Shown here: positions 34,829-42,766 of the stretch, one piece after another | Layout: every line of letters begins with the position of its first letter | Position numbering within the stretch: position 1 is the stretch's first letter | Assembly: GCA_944385545.1 (NCBI GenBank) | Contig: CALWXQ010000006.1 | Location: forward strand, 1-51,167 | Length of the DNA stretch: 51,167 nucleotides | Direction of reading: 5' to 3' | Source: an uncultured Oscillospiraceae bacterium | GTDB taxonomy: Bacteria; Bacillota; Clostridia; Oscillospirales; Oscillospiraceae | The notes under the pieces: model-generated | The model's input: only the letters and a program-made list of their open reading frames with translations | What the model was told of the DNA's origin: nothing | Databases searched by the model: none | Program-made: the position numbers and the translations under genes

Positions 34829-35215
34829 TTATTTTTCCACAATCTCCAGCAGCTCCATGGGGCAGGCCTTGGCGCAGATGCCGCAGGCGATGCACTTGGA
34901 GGCAGGGCTGTCGGCCTTAAGCACCATGACCTTCATGGGGCAGGCCTCAACACACTTGCCGCAGCCGACACACTTTTTCTTGTTAATCATGTACACGCCG
35001 GTTTTGGGGTTCTGGGTGATGGCCTCGTGCTCGCAGGAACGCATGCACTTGCCGCACTGAATGCAAACCTGGGGCTTGGCGCCGGTACCCTTCGCCACGA
35101 TGCGGATGCAGGAAAGATCCTCATCAAAGACCTTGTAAAAAGCCTCGGAGCACGCGGCCACGCATTGCAGGCAGGCCATACATTCTACATTTTTCTTAAC
35201 AGCGAGTTTCTTCAT
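34829..35215 (-). CDS. Four-cluster [4Fe-4S] polyferredoxin
   Basis: A 128-aa electron carrier with four CxxCxxCxxxC motifs: CMACLQCVAAC (from Cys12), CIQCGKCMRSC, CVGCGKCVEAC and CIACGICAKAC. It should bind four [4Fe-4S] clusters. It has no membrane segment or catalytic domain, so it should shuttle electrons between redox enzymes in the cytoplasm. Related HycB/CooF-like proteins usually sit beside their oxidoreductase, but none is found here. The start ATG 35215 follows AAGGAG by 11 bases; ATG 35239 has a poor site. Confidence 0.88.
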   Translation of the reverse strand: MKKLAVKKNVECMACLQCVAACSEAFYKVFDEDLSCIRIVAKGTGAKPQVCIQCGKCMRSCEHEAITQNPKTGVYMINKKKCVGCGKCVEACPMKVMVLKADSPASKCIACGICAKACPMELLEIVEK

Positions 35216-35424
35216 AGCAGAGAACTCTCCTTCTTTCATTCATTGCCTTGTCATTATACAAGGTTTTTTCCAAAAAAGCAACGGAAAAATTGAAAATTTT
35301 CGCCAAACCAGTTAGCATTGGGCAACTTTGTGCCCATTTCTTTTTCAATCCCGGTAAAATCGGAATAAAGCCCGTCGTACCGGAAATAATACTTCTGGAG
35401 CAAGAAGCTTTTGGAGGTTAAACT

Positions 35425-35700
35425 ATGAAAAAGTATGGTATTTTCGCACTGGTCCTTGTCCTTACCGCGGCGCTGTTTACCGGCTGCGGCTGCACCGATC
35501 CGGATATGGTCACCACTGAGACGACGCTGAGGCCCACCACAGAAACCACCCGTGCCACCACAGAGGCAACCACGCATATGACCACCGTCCCCACCACTGC
35601 CGCCACCACTCCCACCACCCGGGAGACCATCGATAACGGCAACGGCGGTCTGGAGAACACCACCGCCGCCACCGGTACCGGTGAAAGCCGGTCCAGATAA
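35425..35700 (+). CDS. Small Thr-rich lipoprotein
   Basis: A 91-aa secreted lipoprotein. The signal peptide (KKYGIFALVLVLTAALFTGC) ends in a clear lipobox LFTGC. The mature part is low-complexity and Thr-rich, with repeats of TTE/TTx from about residue 30 to 66, and ends in a Gly/Asn/Thr/Ser tail. There is no folded domain; it may be a spacer or an O-glycosylated surface peptide. ATG follows GGAGG. It is unrelated to the neighbours as far as can be seen. Confidence 0.7.
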   Translation: MKKYGIFALVLVLTAALFTGCGCTDPDMVTTETTLRPTTETTRATTEATTHMTTVPTTAATTPTTRETIDNGNGGLENTTAATGTGESRSR

Positions 35701-35886
35701 CCGTCCGGGGTTTCCCCGGACTACATAATGCGTACTGAATCACGCAAAACCGCTTGAAAGCCAAGGCTTTCCTGCGCAAAGGCCATCAGATTCCTGATTG
35801 GAATTCCCCGTCCAGGGCATACTACCATCAGACGCCGGGCGGCTCTTGCAGCCATTGTCCGGTAGCCTTGAAAAGGAGGGATCCCC

Positions 35887-36072
35887 ATGACAGTCAAAGG
35901 ATGGGCCATTACCGCAGGTGTGGGCGCTGCCGCAGGCGCGGTGGCTGTACTGATGATGCCCAGAACCAATCCCACCCGCCGGCTGGCGGCGAAAGCCGCC
36001 AACAAAATGGAGGACGTAGCCTGGAAGGTTTCCGACGCGGTCTCCAGCAAAATGGAAGAACTGGATCTGTAA
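35887..36072 (+). CDS. YtxH-like small membrane protein
   Basis: A 61-aa protein. One glycine/alanine-rich membrane helix (residues 6-24) is followed by a short basic stretch PRTNPTRRLAAKAAN and an amphipathic helix. This is the size and shape of YtxH-type stress proteins of Firmicutes, whose function is not defined. AGGAGGG precedes ATG. It ends at a very strong terminator shared with clpE. Confidence 0.65.
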   Translation: MTVKGWAITAGVGAAAGAVAVLMMPRTNPTRRLAAKAANKMEDVAWKVSDAVSSKMEELDL

Positions 36073-36078
36073 TTGCCA

Positions 36079-36123
36079 AAAAGGACTTGCCTCAAAACCG
36101 ATGGTTTTGAGGCAAGTCCTTTT
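36079..36123. terminator. Bidirectional terminator, 21-bp perfect stem
   Basis: Arms 36079-36099 and 36103-36123 pair perfectly around a three-base loop. The stem itself ends in AAAA/TTTT, so it can stop transcripts from both the YtxH-like gene and the convergent clpE. Confidence 0.9.
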
Positions 36124-36148
36124 GCGCGTTCAAAGGCCGCCTTGGCAG

Positions 36149-38443
36149 TTACCGGATCTCCAGCTTCACCTGGTCATCGTGTACATACACACGGATGGCG
36201 GAAATGGGATTTTCGAAGCTGTCGATAATGGCCTCGGAGATGGGATCTTCCAGCTCTTTCTGGATGGTACGGCGCAGATTCCGGGCGCCGTAAACCAGGG
36301 AATACGCCTTTTTCACCAGCAGCCGGCGCAGATCCTCGTCCCAGGTCAGTTCCAGGCCCCGATCCGCCAGACTGTCACGCAGCTCTCTGAGCATAATATC
36401 CGCAATGCCCAGGAAATTTTCCTCGGTCAGATGGTTGAAGGTAATGATCTCGTCTACCCGGTTGAGAAATTCCGGGCGCAGGAACTCCTTCAGCGCGGCC
36501 ATGGTCTTTTCCTTGACCATATCGTTCTGCGTGCGGCCGAAGCCCAGGCCCCCTACCCGGCCCTCGGAGCCGGCGTTGGAGGTCATGACGATGACGGTGT
36601 TCTCGAAGTTCACCACCCGCCCTTGGGCGTCGGTGATCCGCCCGTCATCCAGAACCTGCAGCAACACGTTCAGCACATCGGGGTGGGCCTTCTCGATCTC
36701 GTCAAAGAGGATGACGCAGTAGGGTCTGCGGCGAACCTTCTCCGTCAGCTGCCCCGCCTCGTCGTAGCCGACATAGCCGGGAGGCGAACCGATGAGCTTG
36801 GATACGGTATGCTTCTCCATATACTCAGACATATCCAGCCGGATCAGGCTGTCTACGCTATCGAACAGATCATCGGCCAGACGTTTGACCAGCTCCGTCT
36901 TGCCCACACCGGTGGGGCCGACGAAGATGAAGGACACCGGACGTTTCTTCGGCGAAATCCCCACCCGGCTGCGCCGGATGGCCCGGGACACCGCCTCCAC
37001 CGCCTCATCCTGGCCCACAATGTGCTCCTTCAGGCGCTGAGGCAGACCCCTGATCTGCTCATATTCCTGGGCCTTGATTTTAGAAGCGGGGATTTTCGTC
37101 CACAGCTCAATGATCCGGGCCAGGTTCTCCATGGTCACCCGGGGCTTGGGCAGGGCTTCCAGCTGCTCAATCTTTCCGGCCAGCTGGATCAGCCTGCTGC
37201 GCACCATGGCCAGACGCTCGTAGTTCTGGTTTTCCGTATCCTCGCTAAGCATCCGCAGCTCCAGCTCGTAATCGTCCCGCTCCTTTTTCAGCTGGGCCAG
37301 CTGGGACAGCTCCTTGCATTGCAGATTGACGTCGGAGCAAGCCTCATCCAGCAGGTCGATGGCCTTATCCGGCAGGTACCGGTCGGTAATATAACGCTCG
37401 GAAAGCACCACGCACTGGTGGGCAATCTCCGGGGAGATCTCCACATTGTGGAACTGGGCATAGGTCTTGGCAATGCCCTGCATGATCTGGCTGGCCTCGG
37501 CAATGGTAGGCTCCGCCACAGACACCGGCTGGAAGCGGCGCTCCAAAGCCGCGTCCTTTTCAATATACTTGCGGTATTCGTTGAAGGTGGTGGCGCCAAT
37601 GACCTGGATCTCTCCCCGGGACAGGGCGGGCTTGAGGATATTGGCGGCGTTCATGGAGCCTTCGGCGTCTCCGGCGCCCACCAGGTTGTGAACCTCGTCG
37701 ATCACCAGAATGATGTTGCCGCACTCCTTGACCTCGGCAATGAGGCTTTTCATACGGCTCTCAAACTGGCCCCGGAACTGGGTGCCTGCCACCAAAGCCG
37801 TCAGATCCAGGAGGAACACCTCCTTGTCCCACAGCTTGTAGGGAACCTCCTTGGCGGCGATGCGCTGGGCCAGACCCTCGGCAATGGCGGTCTTTCCCAC
37901 GCCTGGCTCGCCGATCAGGCAGGGATTGTTCTTCTGGCGGCGGTTTAAAATCTGGATCACCCGCTCCGTCTCCACATCCCTGCCAATGACCTGATCCAGC
38001 TTCCCCTCCCGGGCCCGGCCGGTGAGATCCATGCAGTAGCTGTCCAGGAATTTATGCTTCTTGTGTTTCTTCTTGCCGGCGTTCTCCTCCTTGGGCGGTT
38101 CCTCCCGCTTTGCCGGACGGGAGGGCTGTGCCGGGAGATTGCCGGAGCTGCCAAACAGCTGATTCAGCAGCGGGAAGGTGGCCGTCTGGCTGTCGATCTC
38201 GTCATCGTCATGCTTATCGCTGTCATCCACCTGGCCGAACATACTGCTCATCTCGTCGCTGAGCAGATCCAGGTCTTCCTCGGAAATGCCCATTTGCTTC
38301 ACCGCCTGGTCGATTTGGGGAATCCCCAGGCTGCGGGCGCATTTCAGGCAATACCCCTCATTCAATGTCACGCCGTTTTCAATTTTGGTAATAAACACCA
38401 CGGCAATATTTTTCTTGCACTTTGCGCACATTTTCGGCTGCAT
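36149..38443 (-). CDS. clpE: ClpE-like AAA+ unfoldase with N-terminal zinc finger
   Basis: A 764-aa HSP100 protein that unfolds substrates, probably for ClpP. Instead of the usual Clp-N repeat domain it has a CxxC...CxxC zinc finger (Cys6, 9, 32, 35), as in ClpE. An acidic and then Lys-rich linker (about 60-130) follows. AAA domain 1 has Walker A GEPGVGKT (178-185) and Walker [11 protein letters not shown]; a short coiled-coil middle domain follows; AAA domain 2 has GPTGVGKTE and [13 protein letters not shown] ClpP-docking LGF-type loop is seen in GGLGFGR. AAGGAG precedes ATG. No clear CtsR direct repeat was found upstream. Confidence 0.9.
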   Translation of the reverse strand: MQPKMCAKCKKNIAVVFITKIENGVTLNEGYCLKCARSLGIPQIDQAVKQMGISEEDLDLLSDEMSSMFGQVDDSDKHDDDEIDSQTATFPLLNQLFGSSGNLPAQPSRPAKREEPPKEENAGKKKHKKHKFLDSYCMDLTGRAREGKLDQVIGRDVETERVIQILNRRQKNNPCLIGEPGVGKTAIAEGLAQRIAAKEVPYKLWDKEVFLLDLTALVAGTQFRGQFESRMKSLIAEVKECGNIILVIDEVHNLVGAGDAEGSMNAANILKPALSRGEIQVIGATTFNEYRKYIEKDAALERRFQPVSVAEPTIAEASQIMQGIAKTYAQFHNVEISPEIAHQCVVLSERYITDRYLPDKAIDLLDEACSDVNLQCKELSQLAQLKKERDDYELELRMLSEDTENQNYERLAMVRSRLIQLAGKIEQLEALPKPRVTMENLARIIELWTKIPASKIKAQEYEQIRGLPQRLKEHIVGQDEAVEAVSRAIRRSRVGISPKKRPVSFIFVGPTGVGKTELVKRLADDLFDSVDSLIRLDMSEYMEKHTVSKLIGSPPGYVGYDEAGQLTEKVRRRPYCVILFDEIEKAHPDVLNVLLQVLDDGRITDAQGRVVNFENTVIVMTSNAGSEGRVGGLGFGRTQNDMVKEKTMAALKEFLRPEFLNRVDEIITFNHLTEENFLGIADIMLRELRDSLADRGLELTWDEDLRRLLVKKAYSLVYGARNLRRTIQKELEDPISEAIIDSFENPISAIRVYVHDDQVKLEIR

Positions 38444-38486
38444 ATACGATCACTCCTTTTTGCAAGGATCTATTCCTTTGGGATGC

Positions 38487-38492
38487 AGTATA
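38487..38492 (-). promoter_or_regulatory. Extended -10 of clpE promoter
   Basis: TATACT on the minus strand is preceded by TGC, giving an extended -10, about 45 bases before the clpE start. The -35 region is poor. It separates clpE from the upstream truA unit. Confidence 0.5.
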
Positions 38493-38531
38493 GCATATCC
38501 CAAAAGAAAAATGGAAAACAAATTTTGAACA

Positions 38532-39311
38532 TTACTCCGACCAGTCGCTGCCGCATTCAAAGCGCTCCACACCGTCGTCATACCATAGGTGGGTCATATA
38601 CAGGCCTCCGGGAGGGACTGTGGGGCCGGCGGCTGTGCGGTTGCCTTCGGCCAGGATCCGGCCGATCTGCTCCGGGCGGATCTTCCCTTCGGCGGCATAG
38701 ACCACAGTCCCCGCCATGGCCCGGGCCATATTATACAGGAAGCCGTTGGCGCATACCTTCAGACGCAGCAGCTCTCCCTGCCGCTCTACACGATAATAAT
38801 ATACGGTGCGGACTGTGGATTTCACATCGGTTCCCACACTTCTCACCGCGGCAAAATCATGGGTGCCCACAAACTGGTCTGCCGCCGTCTGCATCACCGC
38901 CTCGTCCAAGTGCCGGGGATAGAACCAGGCCCGGTGGACGAAAAAAGGATCCTTCAGCCGGGAATTGTAGATTAAATAGGTATATTCCTTGCGGACGCAG
39001 GAGCCAATGGCGTTAAAGCCCTCATGCACCTGGAAAGCCTTGCGCACTACGATGTCACAGGGCAAATGGGTATTCAGCGCATAGGGCAGCCGTTCCACAG
39101 GAATGGTGGAGTCTGTTCGGAAATTCGCCACATAGCACCGGGCATGTACCCCCGCGTCGGTGCGGCCGCAGCCGGTCATGTGTACCGGGTGCCCCACCAC
39201 CATGGCGGCGGCTTTTTCCATGGTTTCGGCAACGGTTGGCAGATTCTTCTGAACCTGCCAACCGTGATAGTCCGTACCAAGATATGTCAGTATTAAGGCA
39301 ATGTTGCGCAT
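38532..39311 (-). CDS. truA: tRNA pseudouridine(38-40) synthase
   Basis: TruA makes pseudouridine at positions 38-40 of tRNA anticodon arms. It is 259 aa. The start ATG 39311 follows AGGAGG; the conserved protein begins MRNIALILTYLGTDYHGWQV, so the longer open frame is not used. The catalytic aspartate is in GRTDAGVHA. ANGFLYNMARAMAGT and the C-terminal APP.GLYMT-type motif (VPPGGLYMTHL) confirm the family. It lies eight bases after ecfT, the usual ecfA1-ecfA2-ecfT-truA order of Firmicutes. Confidence 0.96.
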   Translation of the reverse strand: MRNIALILTYLGTDYHGWQVQKNLPTVAETMEKAAAMVVGHPVHMTGCGRTDAGVHARCYVANFRTDSTIPVERLPYALNTHLPCDIVVRKAFQVHEGFNAIGSCVRKEYTYLIYNSRLKDPFFVHRAWFYPRHLDEAVMQTAADQFVGTHDFAAVRSVGTDVKSTVRTVYYYRVERQGELLRLKVCANGFLYNMARAMAGTVVYAAEGKIRPEQIGRILAEGNRTAAGPTVPPGGLYMTHLWYDDGVERFECGSDWSE

Positions 39312-39319
39312 AGTCCTCC

Positions 39320-40126
39320 TTACAGGCCAAAGTACCGCAGCACCGCCACCGCGCACACCAGTAAGGCGCCGCAGCCGAAGGCCGTCATGTCATGGCGATG
39401 ATAGCGCAGCAGCTTCATTTTCGTTCTGCCGTCGCCGCCCTGATAGCACCGGCACTCCATGGCGGTGGCCAGCTCGTCGGCCCGGCGGAAGGCGCTGATG
39501 AACAGCGGTACCAGAATGGGGATCAGCGCCTTGGCCCGCTCCACCAGAGAGCCGTTTTCAAAGTCGGCGCCTCTGGCCTTCTGGGCGGACATGATCTTGT
39601 CCGTCTCCTCGATAAGCGTGGGAATAAACCGCAGGGCAATACACATCATCATGGTCAGCTCATGAACCGGAACTCTGATCCGCTTCAGCGGGCTCATCAG
39701 CGACTCCAGCCCGTCGGTCAGGGAGATAGGCGATGTGGTATAGGTCAGCAGAAAGGTGCAGCTGATCAGCATCAGAATCCTGGCCATCATCATAGCCGCC
39801 CGGTTGACGCCGCCGGTGGTGATGGTAATGATCCACACGTCCACCAGCACCATGCCCTCCCGGGTGAAGAACAAGTTCAGCACCGCGGTAAAGAGCAGGA
39901 TCATCACCAGGGGCTTCAGTCCCCGGACGATGGCCTTGGGCGGAATGGTGGAAATCCGGATCACCCAGAGCAAAAACGCCAGCAGCAGCCCGTAGCCCAC
40001 CCAACTCTGCGCCACAAACAGCGCCACAATGTACGCCACCACCATAATCAGCTTGGTTCTGGGATCCAGCCGGTGGATCACGGAATTCCCGGGAAAAAAC
40101 TGGCCCAGGGTAATATCCTTAAGCAT
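39320..40126 (-). CDS. ecfT: ECF transporter transmembrane component T
   Basis: EcfT is the membrane scaffold that couples the two EcfA ATPases to substrate-specific S components for vitamin uptake. It is 268 aa with about five or six membrane helices. The two coupling motifs are AQKARGADF and AMECRCYQGGDGRT (Cys in place of the usual outer residues of ARG). Its ATG lies eight bases inside the ecfA2 3' end, so translation is coupled. No S component lies in the cluster, which fits a shared (group II) module. Confidence 0.95.
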   Translation of the reverse strand: MLKDITLGQFFPGNSVIHRLDPRTKLIMVVAYIVALFVAQSWVGYGLLLAFLLWVIRISTIPPKAIVRGLKPLVMILLFTAVLNLFFTREGMVLVDVWIITITTGGVNRAAMMMARILMLISCTFLLTYTTSPISLTDGLESLMSPLKRIRVPVHELTMMMCIALRFIPTLIEETDKIMSAQKARGADFENGSLVERAKALIPILVPLFISAFRRADELATAMECRCYQGGDGRTKMKLLRYHRHDMTAFGCGALLVCAVAVLRYFGL

Positions 40127-40982
40127 GGCACTGCCCTCCTTTGAGCCGGGTCAGCTGGGCCACCGCCTGATCGATGGTGTAAACGGTTTCCACATTCAGG
40201 CCCATTTTCTTCAGATGCAGAAACACCTGGGTCACCTGGGGAATGCTCAGGCCCATGGCGATCAGCTCCTCCGCACGGGCGAACACCGCTTCCGGCGAGC
40301 CGTCCATGGCAAGCTTCGCGCCGTTGAGAACCAGCAGCCGATCCGTCATCCGGGCCACATCCTCCATAGAATGGGATACCATCATAATGGTGGCGTTCTT
40401 CGCCTGGCGGTAGGCGGCAATGTTTCCCAGAATCTCCGCTCTGCCCACGGGATCCAGTCCCGCGGTGGGTTCGTCCAGGATCAGCACCTCCGGCTCCATG
40501 GCAATGACCCCGGCAATGGCCACCCGGCGCTTCTGCCCCCCGGACAGGTCAAAGGGCGATACCTCCAGCTGGCTTTGGGTCAGACCCACGAAGCTGGCCG
40601 CCTCCCGCACCCGGCGGTCGATCTCCTCTCCGCTCAGTCCCATATTCTTCGGGCCGAAAGCGATATCTTTATATACCGTCTCCTCGAACAGCTGGTACTC
40701 CGGATACTGAAATACCAGCCCCACCCGAAACCGGGCCTGCCGGGTCAGCTTCTTATCCGACCAAATATCCTGCCCGTCCAACCAAACCGTACCGGTGGTG
40801 GGCTTCAGCAGTCCGTTGAGCTGCTGCATCAGGGTGGATTTTCCCGAGCCGGTATGTCCGATTACGCCGACAAATTCCCCCCGGTCAATCCGGAAAGAAA
40901 CGGAATCCAGCGCCTTGTGCTCAAAAGGCGTGCCGGCGCTGTAGATATAATTCAGGTCTTTTACTTCCAGAATCGGTCTCAA
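40119..40982 (-). CDS. ecfA2: ECF transporter ATPase A2
   Basis: One of the two ATPases that power the ECF vitamin transporter. It is 287 aa. Walker A GHTGSGKST, Q-loop VFQYPEYQLFEETVYKDI, signature LSGGQKRRVAIAG, Walker B LILDEPTAGLDP and the H-loop VSHSMED are all intact. I place the start at TTG 40982, eight bases after GGAGG and just before the conserved RPILEVKDLNYIY; an upstream ATG at 41060 would run inside ecfA1. It overlaps ecfT by eight bases. Confidence 0.94.
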   Translation of the reverse strand: MRPILEVKDLNYIYSAGTPFEHKALDSVSFRIDRGEFVGVIGHTGSGKSTLMQQLNGLLKPTTGTVWLDGQDIWSDKKLTRQARFRVGLVFQYPEYQLFEETVYKDIAFGPKNMGLSGEEIDRRVREAASFVGLTQSQLEVSPFDLSGGQKRRVAIAGVIAMEPEVLILDEPTAGLDPVGRAEILGNIAAYRQAKNATIMMVSHSMEDVARMTDRLLVLNGAKLAMDGSPEAVFARAEELIAMGLSIPQVTQVFLHLKKMGLNVETVYTIDQAVAQLTRLKGGQCHA

Positions 40983-41001
40983 ATCGCATTCCTCCCGCCC
41001 A

Positions 41002-41850
41002 TCAGGCCATGACTGCCTGGTAAAGCGCCCGGGCGCATTCTTCGCTGTCCAGCTTGTCAAGGGGCAGCGAGAATCCCTGCCGGTTCAGCTGCCAGCACAG
41101 CTCCACCGGCTCCGGCGCAGCCAGACCGATGCCGTGAAGCAGCTCCACCTGGGAAAACACCTGCTGCGGCGTCCCATCCGCCGCCACCTTGCCCTGATGG
41201 AGGACAACCACCCGTCCGGCCATGGCGGCCTCGTCCATATGGTGGGTGATGAGCACCACGGTGATCCCCTTCTCCCGATTCAGCCGGGAGATGGTCTGCA
41301 TCACCTCCCTGCGGCCTTTGGGATCCAGCATAGCGGTAGGCTCGTCCAGAACGATGCATTTGGGCTCCATGGCAATGACACCGGCAATGGCAACGCGTTG
41401 CTTCTGCCCGCCGGACAGAAGATGGGGCGAATGCTCCCGGTATTGGTACATTCCCACCTGCTTCAGGGACTGATCCACCCGGCGGCGGATCTCCGGACTG
41501 GCAACGCCCAAATTCTCCGGGCCGAAGGCCACGTCCTCCTCCACCACATTGGCGACGATCTGGTTGTCCGGATTCTGGAACACCATTCCCACGTTGCGGC
41601 GAACGGTCATGATCCGGTCTTGGTTGGCGGTGTCGATGCCGCAGACGAAGACCTTGCCTCCGCTGGGCAGTAAAATGGCGTTAAAATGCTTGGCCAGGGT
41701 GGATTTCCCGCAGCCGTTGGTACCCAGGATGGCAACAAAGCTGCCGGCCTCCACCGTCAGGTTCATGTCCTCAAACACCGTTACACCGGCGTTTCCCTCC
41801 ATAGCAGGGTAGGTATAGGCCAGATGCTCTACAGAAATGATTTCTTCCAA
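41002..41850 (-). CDS. ecfA1: ECF transporter ATPase A1
   Basis: Partner ATPase of EcfA2. It is 282 aa. Walker A GTNGCGKST, Q-loop VFQNPDNQIVANVVEEDVAF (the EcfA1 type), signature LLSGGQKQRVAIAG, Walker B CIVLDEPTAMLDP and the H-loop ITHHMDEA are present. The start is TTG 41850, six bases after GGGAGGAG; a GTG nine codons upstream is less well placed. Together with ecfA2 and ecfT it forms the energising module. It lies 14 bases after the methyltransferase gene. Confidence 0.94.
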   Translation of the reverse strand: MEEIISVEHLAYTYPAMEGNAGVTVFEDMNLTVEAGSFVAILGTNGCGKSTLAKHFNAILLPSGGKVFVCGIDTANQDRIMTVRRNVGMVFQNPDNQIVANVVEEDVAFGPENLGVASPEIRRRVDQSLKQVGMYQYREHSPHLLSGGQKQRVAIAGVIAMEPKCIVLDEPTAMLDPKGRREVMQTISRLNREKGITVVLITHHMDEAAMAGRVVVLHQGKVAADGTPQQVFSQVELLHGIGLAAPEPVELCWQLNRQGFSLPLDKLDSEECARALYQAVMA

Positions 41851-41864
41851 ATTGGTCTCCTCCC

Positions 41865-42731
41865 TCAGGGGGTCCACCGTCCGGTGGCGCCGCAGGGCAG
41901 CATCAGTCCGGAAGCCTTAACCACCAGACCCAGCTCCCCTGCCTGGGTGCTCCCGCCAAAGCGCTGGGCAAACACCGAATCCGAAGCATAGGCCACGGCG
42001 GAAGGCGCCAGACCGGTGGTATAAGAATTGATGATAACAAACAACGGTTGGTCGGACAGCACCTTTCCCACCTCCTGGAGGAAGGGGTAAAAGCTGGTCT
42101 CCATCTTCCAGATCTCGCCCCCCGGCCCCCGGCCGTAGCTGGGCGGATCCATGATAATTCCGTCATACCGCCGTCCCCGGCGGATCTCCCGCTGGATGAA
42201 CTTCGCGCAGTCGTCCACCATCCAGTGGATCGGCGCGGCGGCAAGGCCCGAGGCGGCGGCGTTTTCCTTGGCCCAGGCAACCATACCCTTGGAGGCATCC
42301 ACGTGGAACACCTCCGCGCCCCCTGCCGCAGCCGCCAGGGTGGCGCCGCCGGAATAGGCAAACAGATTCAGAACCCGCACGGGCCGTCCCGCGCCGGTCA
42401 CCTGCTCCCGGATAAAATCCCAGTTGGCAGCCTGCTCCGGGAACACGCCTGTGTGCTTAAAATTCATAGGCTTGACGTGAAACGTCAAATAATCCTTGTA
42501 CCGGATCTGCCATCGATCCGGCAGATCATGATCGGACCAGCGGCCGCCGCCGGTATTGGAGCGAATATAGCGGGCGTCGTAATACTTCCACTCCGGCGCC
42601 GTCCGGGGTGTGTTCCAGATCACCTGGGGATCCGGGCGAACCAGCACGTGCTCCCCCCAGCGCTCCAGCCGCTCCCCGCCGGAAGCGTCCAGCACTTCGT
42701 AGTCCTGCCATTCATCGGAAATCCAGCGCAT
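41865..42731 (-). CDS. Class I SAM-dependent methyltransferase (RlmI/RlmK-type)
   Basis: A 288-aa methyltransferase resembling the catalytic part of 23S rRNA m5C/m2G enzymes. Motif I is LNLFAYSGGATLAAAAGGAE followed by VFHVDASKGMVAWAKENA, and the catalytic-loop motif is IIMDPPSYGRGP. The N-terminal region (about 1-85) is short and shows no clear PUA domain, unlike full RlmI. The substrate is therefore not certain, although rRNA is most likely. ATG follows AGGAGG. It is part of the minus-strand run leading into ecfA1. Confidence 0.82.
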   Translation of the reverse strand: MRWISDEWQDYEVLDASGGERLERWGEHVLVRPDPQVIWNTPRTAPEWKYYDARYIRSNTGGGRWSDHDLPDRWQIRYKDYLTFHVKPMNFKHTGVFPEQAANWDFIREQVTGAGRPVRVLNLFAYSGGATLAAAAGGAEVFHVDASKGMVAWAKENAAASGLAAAPIHWMVDDCAKFIQREIRRGRRYDGIIMDPPSYGRGPGGEIWKMETSFYPFLQEVGKVLSDQPLFVIINSYTTGLAPSAVAYASDSVFAQRFGGSTQAGELGLVVKASGLMLPCGATGRWTP

Positions 42732-42766
42732 TGGGATTCCTCCTTCTTCTGTTTCTGCTTTCCCTG

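Noticed and set aside
36149..38520. CtsR operator upstream of clpE
   Set aside because: I looked for the direct heptad GGTCAAA repeats. Only a weak GTTCAAA was seen, so no site is claimed.
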